DNA of 49,048 bases from assembly GCF_020539865.1 (NCBI RefSeq), contig NZ_JAJBQV010000019.1:1-49048 (forward strand). The letters run 5' to 3'. A program made the position numbers and the translations under genes. Below the pieces are notes generated by a model. It worked only from the letters and a program-made list of their open reading frames with translations. It made no database searches and was not told the DNA's origin. Shown here in pieces: positions 16,637 through 24,635 of this stretch. This DNA comes from Megasphaera elsdenii. GTDB lineage: Bacteria; Bacillota; Negativicutes; Veillonellales; Megasphaeraceae. Numbering within the stretch: position 1 is the stretch's first letter; the number at the start of each line of letters is the position of its first letter.

Positions 16637-17985
16637 GTCGACTCCTTTTCTGTCGTAACGGTTGGGGCATAGTGGTCATAAATCTTCCAGGCTGCGAGCG
16701 CTGCCAGACATTCAAAAATCCAGAAGGCGTGCCATACGCCATCAGGGCCAAAAACGCGGCAGAGGAGCCACGCCGCCGGCAGGCTGATGACAACGTAGCG
16801 CAACAGCGTGATGGCAAAGGACGGGCTGCCCTTCCCCAGCCCTTCCAGAGCGCCAGACGCCGTAATGGACAAAGCCGACGGCACGCTCCCCCAGGCAATG
16901 ATGCTCAAGGCTGACGCACCGGCTGCGATGGTTTCCTGACGAGACGTGAACCAGCTCATGAGGACGTCCGGTACAGTCAGACAGATGACCAAGCCTGCCA
17001 TCATGATCAGGCCGTTGAGAACAAGCGTCGTCCGATAGATGGAGCGCACGCGGCCCAATTCCCCAGCTCCGTAATTATAGCCAATCAACGGCCGTACACC
17101 TTGAATGATACCATTTGTCGGCATAGAAAGAAAGGTCTGGAGCTTGTAATAGACGCCGAGAATGAAAATATAAGTCGGCGAAAAAGGCGCCAGGAGATGG
17201 TTCAAGGCGACGAGGAAAACCGACGACAAGCCCATGTTGAGGGCTGCCGGGATGCCGATGCCATAGAGCCGTTTATCGAGTTCGATATCCCAATGGAGAT
17301 GGCAGCGGCGGACTTCGACCTGCAGCGGCCGCCAGTGACAGATAAAGGCGTAGAAGAGCAGGTTCACCGTCTGGCCCAAGCCCGTCGCCCAGGCCGCGCC
17401 TTCAATCCCCATGGCCGGAATCGGTCCCAGGCCAAAAATGAGGATCGGGTCGCCAATGATGTTGACCAGGCAGCCCAAAGACAAGCCAACCATAGTAACC
17501 TGCATGCGGCCAACGGCTTGGAACATCTTTTCATAGACCAAGTCGACGCTGAGGATCGTAGAAAAGGCAAAGACGATGACGGCATAGCGCAGGCCTAGGT
17601 CGATGAGCCCGGCATCCTGCGTAAAGGCCCATAAAAAAGCCGGCACAGCCCAAATACAGCCTACCGTCATGACCAAACCATGGATGACAGCCAGGAAAAC
17701 GCCATGTGTCGCGGCTACGTCAGCTGTCCCCTTCTGGCCCGCACCGAAACAGATGGAAATGATGGCATTCAGGCCGACGCCAAAGCCGATGCAGACAGCA
17801 TTGACGAAGTTCTGCATCGGAAAGACCAGGGACACAGCTGTCATAGCCTGTTCGCTGATCATGGCGACGAACAGGCTGTCGACAATATTATAGAGCGAAT
17901 TGACGATCATCGACACGACGGCTGGCAGAGCCATGGAAACGATGAGCGGCAAAATGGCCCGTTCTTTCATAAACGATTCGTCCAT
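16633..17985 (-). CDS. MATE-family efflux transporter (MepA-like)
   Basis: A 450-residue, 12-segment cation-coupled exporter. The N-terminus LIVSMALPAVVSMIVNSLYN and DSLFVAMISEQAMTAVSL is the MepA/DinF branch pattern, and the midpoint repeat (GIPAALNMGLSSVFLVALNH) marks the second bundle. The gene starts 3 bases after the stop of the 160-residue membrane protein gene, with AAGGTGACGT as ribosome site, and overlaps the HAD gene. Placed under an Rrf2 regulator, it may export a toxic or redox-active compound; this is inference. Confidence 0.92.
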   Translation of the reverse strand: MDESFMKERAILPLIVSMALPAVVSMIVNSLYNIVDSLFVAMISEQAMTAVSLVFPMQNFVNAVCIGFGVGLNAIISICFGAGQKGTADVAATHGVFLAVIHGLVMTVGCIWAVPAFLWAFTQDAGLIDLGLRYAVIVFAFSTILSVDLVYEKMFQAVGRMQVTMVGLSLGCLVNIIGDPILIFGLGPIPAMGIEGAAWATGLGQTVNLLFYAFICHWRPLQVEVRRCHLHWDIELDKRLYGIGIPAALNMGLSSVFLVALNHLLAPFSPTYIFILGVYYKLQTFLSMPTNGIIQGVRPLIGYNYGAGELGRVRSIYRTTLVLNGLIMMAGLVICLTVPDVLMSWFTSRQETIAAGASALSIIAWGSVPSALSITASGALEGLGKGSPSFAITLLRYVVISLPAAWLLCRVFGPDGVWHAFWIFECLAALAAWKIYDHYAPTVTTEKEST

Positions 17986-17988
17986 ACG

Positions 17989-18471
17989 TCACCTTCTTCG
18001 ACGGTCGCGAAGCCAGCGCCAAAGGGAAGTTATGCCTTTGATAGCCAAGTAGAAGATAAAAATGTTCACTAACAGACCGAGGATATCGGCACCCCAGCCC
18101 AAGGAACCCCCGCCGAGGAGATGGCTGAGCATACTGCCCAGGAACATACCGCCGGCAAAGAGGCCGATACCTCGCATGACGCTGCCCAAACGGGATGAAG
18201 ACGTCGTCCGGCTCGTATTCGTCTGGGCCGTTTCGGCTTTTCGCGCCTGCGTCTGTCCGTTCGCTTTCGTATTGCCCAAGCTTGGGGCCTCCTTCGTCGT
18301 CCCCGCCTTTGGCGTCACATTTTTAGGTGCTGGTGCCGGCAGCGATTTCGGTGCCGATACGCGGGCACCCCCACCGCCTTTGGCAGCCTGTACGGAAGAC
18401 AGGACAGCCGGCAAGGCCAGGGCGGTCCACAAAGCAAAGGCACAAACGGCGATAAAAGTCGTTTTTTTCAT
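17989..18471 (-). CDS. Small exported membrane protein, unknown function
   Basis: A 160-residue protein with a signal peptide (MKKTTFIAVCAFALWTALAL, cleavage near VQAAKG). A low-complexity Gly/Ala/Pro/Thr-rich linker covers roughly residues 33-95. Two hydrophobic segments, one glycine-rich (IGLFAGGMFLGSMLSHLLGG), are followed by a basic tail LRDRRRR. This resembles the N-terminal half of Tim44-like bacterial membrane proteins, without the Tim44 domain. Second gene of the rrf2 operon. I do not recognise a named family. Confidence 0.8.
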   Translation of the reverse strand: MKKTTFIAVCAFALWTALALPAVLSSVQAAKGGGGARVSAPKSLPAPAPKNVTPKAGTTKEAPSLGNTKANGQTQARKAETAQTNTSRTTSSSRLGSVMRGIGLFAGGMFLGSMLSHLLGGGSLGWGADILGLLVNIFIFYLAIKGITSLWRWLRDRRRR

Positions 18472-18485
18472 AATAAGCGGCTCCT

Positions 18486-18938
18486 TTATAACAAATCTTG
18501 CGACGGATCCGACTCGTTCAAAGCGGCCGGTCCTCCATGGGGAAAGATGAGGTCATATAGATTCAGCGTCGACAGATAATCGGCTAGCTTGCCCTGTACA
18601 CCGGCCAAAGCTTCGTGGGCGTCACAGAAACCATAGCGGTGATGGTAAGGACATTGGAAATCCCCGTCCAGGCAGCTGGTAATCATATTTTCCCGTTCCA
18701 TGACGTTAATGACGTCCATCAGGGTGATGTCGTGTAAATCCCGCGTCAGGCGGCATCCGCCCTGGGCACCGCGGATGATTTCGATGAACCCGGCCCGTTC
18801 GAGTTTCTTAGAAATCTTGTAGGCGAATTGCCGAGGTACAAGCTGTTCGTCACTGATCTCCCGTATATTTTTCAGCTGTAAATCAGCCAGGGATCGTAAA
18901 ATGCGGATGGCATAATCTGTTTCTCTGGTAATAATCAC
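18486..18938 (-). CDS. Rrf2-family transcriptional regulator, GTG start
   Basis: A 150-residue winged-helix regulator. The N-terminus (MIITRETDYAIRILRSLADL) and RGAQGGCRLTRDLHDITLMDV are classic Rrf2/IscR elements. Cysteines at 89, 96 and 105 (C-x6-C-x8-C) stand where IscR and NsrR hold their Fe-S cluster, so it probably senses iron-sulfur, redox or nitrosative status. A fourth cysteine is at 62. The GTG start at 18938 is chosen because it gives the family's N-terminus. It heads the operon with the membrane protein, MATE and HAD genes and probably regulates it. Confidence 0.92.
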   Translation of the reverse strand: MIITRETDYAIRILRSLADLQLKNIREISDEQLVPRQFAYKISKKLERAGFIEIIRGAQGGCRLTRDLHDITLMDVINVMERENMITSCLDGDFQCPYHHRYGFCDAHEALAGVQGKLADYLSTLNLYDLIFPHGGPAALNESDPSQDLL

Positions 18939-18965
18939 GATGTAAGACGCTCCTTCTCATTTTGT

Positions 18966-19007
18966 ATAGTTTAAGTCTATTATAACGTGAAATGACGAGA
19001 AATGCCA
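18966..19007 (-). promoter_or_regulatory. rrf2 operon promoter with possible operator
   Basis: Minus strand TGGCAT (19002-19007), 17 bases, TATAAT (18979-18984). A short imperfect dyad ATAG-N7-CTAT (18966-18980) overlaps the -10 box and start site, where an autoregulator could bind. The -10 is convincing, the rest weak. Confidence 0.45.
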
Positions 19008-19019
19008 GTCGTAAATGCC

Positions 19020-19048
19020 TTGCGGTTCCCCCCAAAAACCGATATAAT
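19020..19048 (+). promoter_or_regulatory. prfC promoter
   Basis: TTGCGG (19020-19025), 17 bases, TATAAT (19043-19048), divergent from the rrf2 promoter. Leader about 40 bases. Confidence 0.75.
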
Positions 19049-19094
19049 AAATAGTGTTTGCATGTTTTAGCTTTAACTACAGATGAGGTGTACT

Positions 19095-20705
19095 ATGTCA
19101 TTAATCGATGAAGTAAATAATCGCCGTACTTTTGCCATCATCTCTCACCCCGATGCGGGCAAGACGACGCTGACTGAAAAATTACTGCTCTACGGAGGTG
19201 CCATCCACCTGGCCGGTTCCGTCAAGGCCCGCAAGACGGCGAAACACGCCGTTTCGGACTGGATGGAAATTGAAAAACAGCGTGGTATCTCCGTCACCAG
19301 TTCGGTCCTCCAGTTCGACTACGAAGGTCATCATATCAATATCCTCGACACGCCGGGCCATCAGGACTTCAGTGAAGATACGTATCGAACCCTCATGGCT
19401 GCCGACAGTGCCGTCATGCTCATCGACGTCGCCAAAGGCGTCGAAGCCCAGACAAAGAAACTTTTCCGCGTCTGTAAAGAACGGGGCATTCCCATCTTCA
19501 CCTTCGTCAATAAAATCGACCACTTCGGCCGCAACCCCTTCGATCTCATGGATGAAATCGAAGACATCCTGGGCATCCACGCCTATCCTATGAACTGGCC
19601 TATCGGCCTGAACGGCAACTACCAAGGCATTTACGACCGGGCTTCGTCGTCTATCGAACTCTTTGAAAAAGATACGACCCACGGCCAGCGCAAACTGGCA
19701 TCGACCAAGGGGTCGGCAGACGACCCGATTTTCAAGGAACTCCTCGATGAAGACGTCCACCAGGGTCTCATCGACGACATCGAGCTCCTCGACGAAGCAG
19801 GCGACGAATTCGACATGGAAAAGGTCAAGCGCGGCGAACTGACGCCGATGTTCTTCGGTTCGGCCATGACCAACTTCGGCGTCAAGCCTTTCCTGGAAGA
19901 ATTTCTGCGTATGGCACCGAAGCCGCAGCCGCGCAAATGTCTGGAAGGCGTCGTCGAACCGACATCGGACCAGTTCACGTCGTTCGTCTTCAAGATCCAG
20001 GCCAACATGAACCCCCAGCATCACGACCGCATCGTCTTCATGCGCATCTGCTCGGGCAAATTTGAAAAAGGCATGACCGTTACGCACCGCCAGTCCGGGA
20101 AAACGCTGCGCCTCATGCAGCCCCAGCAGTTTCTGGCGACAGAACGGACCATCGTCGAAGACGCTTACCCAGGCGATATTATCGGCGTCTTCGATAACGG
20201 CACCATGGGCGTCGGCGACACCCTCTATTCGGGCAAGAAGAAAGTCACCTTCAAGGACTTCCCGACTTTCCCGCCGGAACTCTTCGCCCGCATCCGTGCT
20301 AAAGACTCGATGAAGCGTAAACAGTTCCTCAAGGGCATGACCCAGCTGGCCCAGGAAGGGGCCGTCCAGATTTATGAAAACCTGGGCTCCATGGAAAGCT
20401 ACATCGTCGGTGCCGTCGGGCAACTCCAGTTCGAAGTTCTGGAATACCGCCTGAAACACGAATACGGCGTCGACCTGGAAATGAACCGCCTGCCCTACAC
20501 CGTCGCCCGCTGGATCCAGGACAACGGCCATGACTACAAGGAATTGAAGAACATCGACAGCGCCATGATCGTCAAAGACCACAAACAGCGCGTCGTCCTC
20601 CTCATCGCCAACGAATGGCAGACCAACTGGATCGTAGAACGGAACCCGGAATTTACCTTCTGCACCACACCGGACCAACTCGCCATCGATGAACCTGAAG
20701 AATGA
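19095..20705 (+). CDS. prfC: Peptide chain release factor 3
   Basis: A 536-residue translational GTPase that removes RF1/RF2 from the ribosome after termination. G1 is ISHPDAGKTTLTEKLL, G2 region EKQRGISVTSSV, G3 DTPGHQDFSEDTYR and G4 FVNKIDHFGRNP; the length is normal for RF3. The in-frame ATG at 19083 overlaps the GAGGTG ribosome site, so the start is set at 19095 (MSLIDEVNNRR). It is a single-gene unit with its own promoter and terminator. The large open frame on the opposite strand is a codon-bias shadow. Confidence 0.97.
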   Translation: MSLIDEVNNRRTFAIISHPDAGKTTLTEKLLLYGGAIHLAGSVKARKTAKHAVSDWMEIEKQRGISVTSSVLQFDYEGHHINILDTPGHQDFSEDTYRTLMAADSAVMLIDVAKGVEAQTKKLFRVCKERGIPIFTFVNKIDHFGRNPFDLMDEIEDILGIHAYPMNWPIGLNGNYQGIYDRASSSIELFEKDTTHGQRKLASTKGSADDPIFKELLDEDVHQGLIDDIELLDEAGDEFDMEKVKRGELTPMFFGSAMTNFGVKPFLEEFLRMAPKPQPRKCLEGVVEPTSDQFTSFVFKIQANMNPQHHDRIVFMRICSGKFEKGMTVTHRQSGKTLRLMQPQQFLATERTIVEDAYPGDIIGVFDNGTMGVGDTLYSGKKKVTFKDFPTFPPELFARIRAKDSMKRKQFLKGMTQLAQEGAVQIYENLGSMESYIVGAVGQLQFEVLEYRLKHEYGVDLEMNRLPYTVARWIQDNGHDYKELKNIDSAMIVKDHKQRVVLLIANEWQTNWIVERNPEFTFCTTPDQLAIDEPEE

Positions 20706-20708
20706 GTT

Positions 20709-20741
20709 AAAAAAAGCTGCCGCTTACGCGGCAGCTTTTTT
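20709..20741 (+). terminator. prfC terminator
   Basis: Perfect stem AAAAAAGCTGCCGC / GCGGCAGCTTTTTT with a TTAC loop, four bases after the stop codon. Confidence 0.95.
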
Positions 20742-20883
20742 GTGTATCGTGGGTCGTGAGTCGTTTGGCGAAAATTCGTAGAAATACCGGACAGGCTGTA
20801 CACAGGATTCGCGCGGGCGTCCCACGTGGACGCTCCTACGAACCACGAATCACGGCAAACGACCCACGGCGCCAAAGGCGCCT
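20742..20883. repeat. Composite intergenic repeat: heptads plus CACGTG palindrome
   Basis: The left part reads TATCGTG, GGTCGTG, AGTCGTT, TGGCGAA. The right part reads ACGAACC, ACGAATC, ACGGCAA, ACGACCC, then a GGCGCC-AAA-GGCGCC hairpin touching the metallophosphoesterase stop. Between them is the palindrome GCGTCC-CACGT-GGACGC (20817-20833). The two flanks match the repeat at 61-142 in order and orientation; the central palindrome is an extra piece here. Confidence 0.8.
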
Positions 20884-21804
20884 TTAAGCCGTGAGGCAGC
20901 ACCATTCCGGCAGGACCACGGTGCGGTCGAAGGCCGGGATCCAGGTCCCCTGGCTATGGTCATAGGTCCGGACGAGTATGTGGTCTTCGTAAAGGTAGAG
21001 GGAGTTGGTGTAAATCGTGTCTTCATCCCAATCGCTGTTATAGACGTTGAGGACGCGGCCTTCATAGTAATTGGCGTCATCCATGAAGGTGGCATCGCTT
21101 GGCATCGTATGGGTATGGCCGGATACCCACAGGCGGACCTGGTGATGGCGGGCCAGGATAGTACGGATATCCGCTGCCGGCTGGACAGAATTGCGCGGCG
21201 ACGGCAGGCTGATGCCGGGGCGGCTCGACACGGCCGTCTGTTCCAACGGTGCGTGGCAGAAGATAATCGTCGGCTGCTGACGATGGGCGGCCAGGGTCTG
21301 GTCCAGCCAGGCCAGCTGCTGATGGGATAATTCGACGGCTGCGCCGCCAGTTACCGTATCAGGCGATAAAAAGACCAAGAGGTAGCCTGCCTGTTCTTTG
21401 GCATAATAGAGCGGTCCGAAGGTCTTCGTATAACGGGCAAAGTGAATGATCCGTTCCGTGCAGCTCCCAGGGCGCAGTTCGCCATGATGGCCCGTATAGA
21501 GCAGTTCGTGATTTCCAGCAATGAAAGCCTTGCGTTTCTTCAATCCATTGACGACGAGGCGCACCAAGCGGTATTCGGCAGCATCGCCGTTGCGCTGGAC
21601 CATGTCCCCTGTAAAGACAGCCAGGTCCAGGTCCCGCCAGTCATTCATTTCCTGGAGCACCCTTTCTTTGGCGGCCATCCGCATCAGGCGTTCCTTCGGC
21701 GGGACCAGGTTCTTACAGGGATAATGGAAATCACTGATGATGACCAGGCGGGAATAATTCCGCTGAGGCTGGGCTTGGTTTTTGGCAAACAACGACGCAA
21801 ACAT
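20884..21804 (-). CDS. Calcineurin-like metallophosphoesterase
   Basis: A 306-residue phosphoesterase. The metal-binding motifs are in order: ISDFHYP (D-x-H), VFTGDMVQRNGD (GD), FIAGNHELLYTGHHG (GNHE), then FCHAPLEQ and VSGHTHTMP (GHTH). It has no signal peptide or membrane segment, so it is probably cytoplasmic, acting on a phosphomonoester or diester I cannot name. The frame opens seven codons earlier, but the ATG at 21804 follows GGAGGAAATGCC. It lies downstream of the amt terminator, and its own promoter is not obvious. Confidence 0.9.
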   Translation of the reverse strand: MFASLFAKNQAQPQRNYSRLVIISDFHYPCKNLVPPKERLMRMAAKERVLQEMNDWRDLDLAVFTGDMVQRNGDAAEYRLVRLVVNGLKKRKAFIAGNHELLYTGHHGELRPGSCTERIIHFARYTKTFGPLYYAKEQAGYLLVFLSPDTVTGGAAVELSHQQLAWLDQTLAAHRQQPTIIFCHAPLEQTAVSSRPGISLPSPRNSVQPAADIRTILARHHQVRLWVSGHTHTMPSDATFMDDANYYEGRVLNVYNSDWDEDTIYTNSLYLYEDHILVRTYDHSQGTWIPAFDRTVVLPEWCCLTA

Positions 21805-21828
21805 GGCATTTCCTCCTTCATCCATACA

Positions 21829-21880
21829 AAAACAGGCTCGGGCTGTATACGTTCAGTATAGCCAGAGCCTGTATATTTTT
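21829..21880 (-). terminator. Terminator of the metH-amt operon
   Basis: Imperfect long stem ACAGGCTCgGGCTgtat / agtatAGCCaGAGCCTGT with T-rich flank on both sides, about 30 bases after the amt stop. Confidence 0.8.
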
Positions 21881-21911
21881 TGCAAAAATCAAGGGAAATA
21901 TCCGTAAAAGC

Positions 21912-23639
21912 TTACTTCTTCGCGGCTACCGGGTAGTCCTGCAGGGCGTCGTATCCTTCTTCGCCGGTGCGGATCTTGACGGCATTGTCGATGGCCGACA
22001 CGAAGACCTTGCCATCACCGTAGTTGCCCGTATAGAGCACTTTCTTGGCCGTTTCGATGATGGTCCGCGGCGATACTTTGGAAACGACCATTTCTACGCG
22101 GACTTTCGGCAGAAGCTTGGCCGACACCTTGGCACCGCGGTAGAATTCGGTCCGCCCTTTTTCGATGCCGAAGCCCAGCGCCCGGGTAATGTTCATGCCC
22201 GTGATGCCGATGGCCTCCATGGCATCCTTCAATGTTTCGAACCGCTTTTCATCGGTAATGATGGTCACGTTATACATGGCATGGCCGCCGACCGGCTGGG
22301 GACTGGCCATGACCGAATCGGGGATGACCTGGTCCAGGGGGATTTCTTTCGTCCCTTGCGGCGCTTCCCCGGCCTTCAAGGCTTCGGACAAGTCTTCCAG
22401 ACTGTCGCTGCGGTCCAGGCCGTAAGTCGGTACCAGCCCGTTTTCCTTGAAGTCCAGGCCGTTGATTTCTTCGGCTGCCGATACGCGCAGGCCGATGGTC
22501 GCCTGGAGAATGCGAAAGACCAACGTCATGGCGACGAAGACGAACAGGCCGATAGCTGCGACGCCGGCGATCTGGACCAGCAGCAAATGCGTGTCACCCG
22601 TATAGAGCAGGCCGTCTTTGACGCTGAACAAGCCCGTCAGGATCGTCCCCAAGGCCCCGCAGCCGCCATGGGCCGCAATGGCCCCGATGGGATCGTCGAT
22701 GCGGAGCTTCTGGTCAATGAATTCGATGAGGAAGACGACGACGACACCGGCGATAGCGCCGATGAAGAAAGCGCCAGGCACACTGACGACATCACAGCCG
22801 GCCGTAATGGCGACCAGCGCAGCCAGACAGCCGTCAAGGGTCATGGATACGTCAGGCTTGCCATAACGGATCCACGTCGTCACCATGGCCGCCGTCGTCC
22901 CGGCAGCGGCTGCGATATTGGTGATAAAGAAGATAGCTGCCGCCTTGAGCAGGGTCTGTTCCCCCGATAAGGACAGGGTCTGGCCGCCATTGAAGCCGAA
23001 CCAGCCGAACCACAAGATGAACATGCCCAGGCAGGCCAGAGGCAGGCTGTGGCCGGGAATGGCATTGACCGACCCGTCCTGGTTATACTTGCCGATGCGC
23101 GGGCCCAGGGCCTTGGCACCGGTCAGGGCACAGATGCCGCCAATCAGGCTGACGACGGAAGCACCGGCAAAATCATGGAAACCCAAGGCGCCCAGCCAGC
23201 CGCCGCCCCAGACCCAGTGGCCGGCAACGGGATAAATGATCAGGCTGATGATAATCGTGACCAGACAATACGACGAAAACTTCGTCCGTTCCGCCATAGC
23301 ACCGGATACGATGGCCGTCGTCACGGCACAGAGGACAGTCTGGAAGAGCAGAAAGGCCAGGTCCGGATAAGGTGTCCCGGCCGTGAAATCCACTTGCTGG
23401 GCAAAGAAATCCGGTACCCCGATGAGGCCGGACAAATCGTGGCCGAACATGAGGCCAAAACCGGCCAGCCAGAAAGCCAGCGTAGCCAGGGCAAAATCCA
23501 TGAAATTCTTCATGACGATGTTGCCGGCGTTCTTGGCCCGCGTCAGGCCCGCTTCGAGCATGGCAAAGCCAGGCTGCATGAAGAAAACCAGGACTGCGGC
23601 CATGAGAATCCAAAGTGTATCGATTGCCGAGTAACTCAT
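21912..23639 (-). CDS. Ammonium transporter fused to a PII signalling domain
   Basis: A 575-residue fusion. Residues about 1-400 are an Amt channel with 11 membrane segments (FFMQPGFAMLEAGLTRAKN at the start, AIAAHGGCGALGTILTGLF near the end). After a linker, the last about 121 residues are a complete PII domain from MYNVTIITDE on. Compared with E. coli GlnB numbering, the uridylylated Tyr51 is Val, Gln39 is Glu and Arg101 is Lys, while Tyr46, Lys58 and Lys90 remain. So it is not controlled by uridylylation and its 2-oxoglutarate site may be changed. The start at 23639 follows GAGGGGGGAG and overlaps the oxidoreductase stop. The frame opens 13 codons earlier. Confidence 0.93.
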   Translation of the reverse strand: MSYSAIDTLWILMAAVLVFFMQPGFAMLEAGLTRAKNAGNIVMKNFMDFALATLAFWLAGFGLMFGHDLSGLIGVPDFFAQQVDFTAGTPYPDLAFLLFQTVLCAVTTAIVSGAMAERTKFSSYCLVTIIISLIIYPVAGHWVWGGGWLGALGFHDFAGASVVSLIGGICALTGAKALGPRIGKYNQDGSVNAIPGHSLPLACLGMFILWFGWFGFNGGQTLSLSGEQTLLKAAAIFFITNIAAAAGTTAAMVTTWIRYGKPDVSMTLDGCLAALVAITAGCDVVSVPGAFFIGAIAGVVVVFLIEFIDQKLRIDDPIGAIAAHGGCGALGTILTGLFSVKDGLLYTGDTHLLLVQIAGVAAIGLFVFVAMTLVFRILQATIGLRVSAAEEINGLDFKENGLVPTYGLDRSDSLEDLSEALKAGEAPQGTKEIPLDQVIPDSVMASPQPVGGHAMYNVTIITDEKRFETLKDAMEAIGITGMNITRALGFGIEKGRTEFYRGAKVSAKLLPKVRVEMVVSKVSPRTIIETAKKVLYTGNYGDGKVFVSAIDNAVKIRTGEEGYDALQDYPVAAKK

Positions 23640-24622
23640 CGTACTCCCCCCTCTTCTTCCGGATACGTCAGGCCCCACTGCTGGCGGATGGTCGTCATGA
23701 GGTCCATGACCTCTTTCGTATAATCCAGATACATGCCCTGGCCACCATGAGCCACGGCATTTTCCATATCCACGATTTCGTATTGCAGGGCCTTGGCCTG
23801 GCTGCCGGCCTGCAGGACCTGCTGACGGCCATCGGCCGTATAGGTGATTGTCGCCGTATCGGCCCGGGGATAGTCGTAGATTTCGATATACCCCTTGTCA
23901 AAAGCGGCCATGCCCCTTTTCGGCTGCTTAGCGTGGAGCGATAAGGAAATCGTCGCCATTTCCCCTTTCTGGTTCTGCAAGAGGATACCGGCCTGCTCGT
24001 CGACACCTGTCGGCGCCAGGCGGACCTGAGACGCAATCTGGTCGGGCTGGCAGCTCATGAAGTAGCGGGCGAAGGACAAAGCATAAACACCGATGTCGAG
24101 AAGGGCGCCGCCGGCCAGGGACCGGTTGAAGAAACGGTTCTTCATGTCGTAATCTTTATAACTGCCGAAATTCATTTGGATGAAGCGCAACGGCCCTAAG
24201 GCACCGGAACCGATAAGGTCGGCAATCTGCTTGTAAATAGGCATATGGTATAAGGTCATCGCTTCGGCTAAGATGACGCCGTGCTCTGCAGCGCAACGCC
24301 GGGCCTGATCCAGTTCCCGACTGTTGAGGGTAATGGATTTTTCGCAGAGCACATGCTTACCGGCTGTCAGCGCCGGCAACAGATAACGGATATGCGTATT
24401 ATGAGGCGTCGAAATATAGACGATATCGACATCGGGATCGGCAAAGATATCTTCCGGCTTATCGTAGACTTTGGCGATACCATATTTTTCAGCAAAAGTC
24501 AGGGCCGTCTCATGAGTCCGGTTACCGACACTGTACAAACTCCCGCCCAGGTTCTGCATCGCCTGGGCCAGTTCATTGCCGATGACGCCGCAGCCCAAAG
24601 TTGCCCAACGATATGCTGGCAT
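23636..24622 (-). CDS. Gfo/Idh/MocA-family oxidoreductase
   Basis: A 328-residue NAD(P)-dependent dehydrogenase. The N-terminal Rossmann domain has RWATLGCGVIGNELAQAM, followed by VYISTPHNTHIRYLLPAL and the conserved GKHVLCEKSITLN with the EKP-like lysine element (here EKS). The C-terminal alpha/beta domain is complete. It resembles dehydrogenases of sugars or trans-dihydrodiols; the substrate is unknown. The long open frame upstream is a shadow of metH; the start at 24622 uses the AAAGGGGGG site just after the metH stop. Position between metH and amt, with a 4-base overlap with amt, argues for one transcript. Confidence 0.9.
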   Translation of the reverse strand: MPAYRWATLGCGVIGNELAQAMQNLGGSLYSVGNRTHETALTFAEKYGIAKVYDKPEDIFADPDVDIVYISTPHNTHIRYLLPALTAGKHVLCEKSITLNSRELDQARRCAAEHGVILAEAMTLYHMPIYKQIADLIGSGALGPLRFIQMNFGSYKDYDMKNRFFNRSLAGGALLDIGVYALSFARYFMSCQPDQIASQVRLAPTGVDEQAGILLQNQKGEMATISLSLHAKQPKRGMAAFDKGYIEIYDYPRADTATITYTADGRQQVLQAGSQAKALQYEIVDMENAVAHGGQGMYLDYTKEVMDLMTTIRQQWGLTYPEEEGGVR

Positions 24623-24635
24623 AGTCATCCCCCCT

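Noticed and set aside
19182..20678. 498-codon minus-strand frame opposite prfC
   Set aside because: Same cause; the protein is low-complexity Asp/Val/Phe-rich, typical of a reverse-complement reading of GNC-biased codons.
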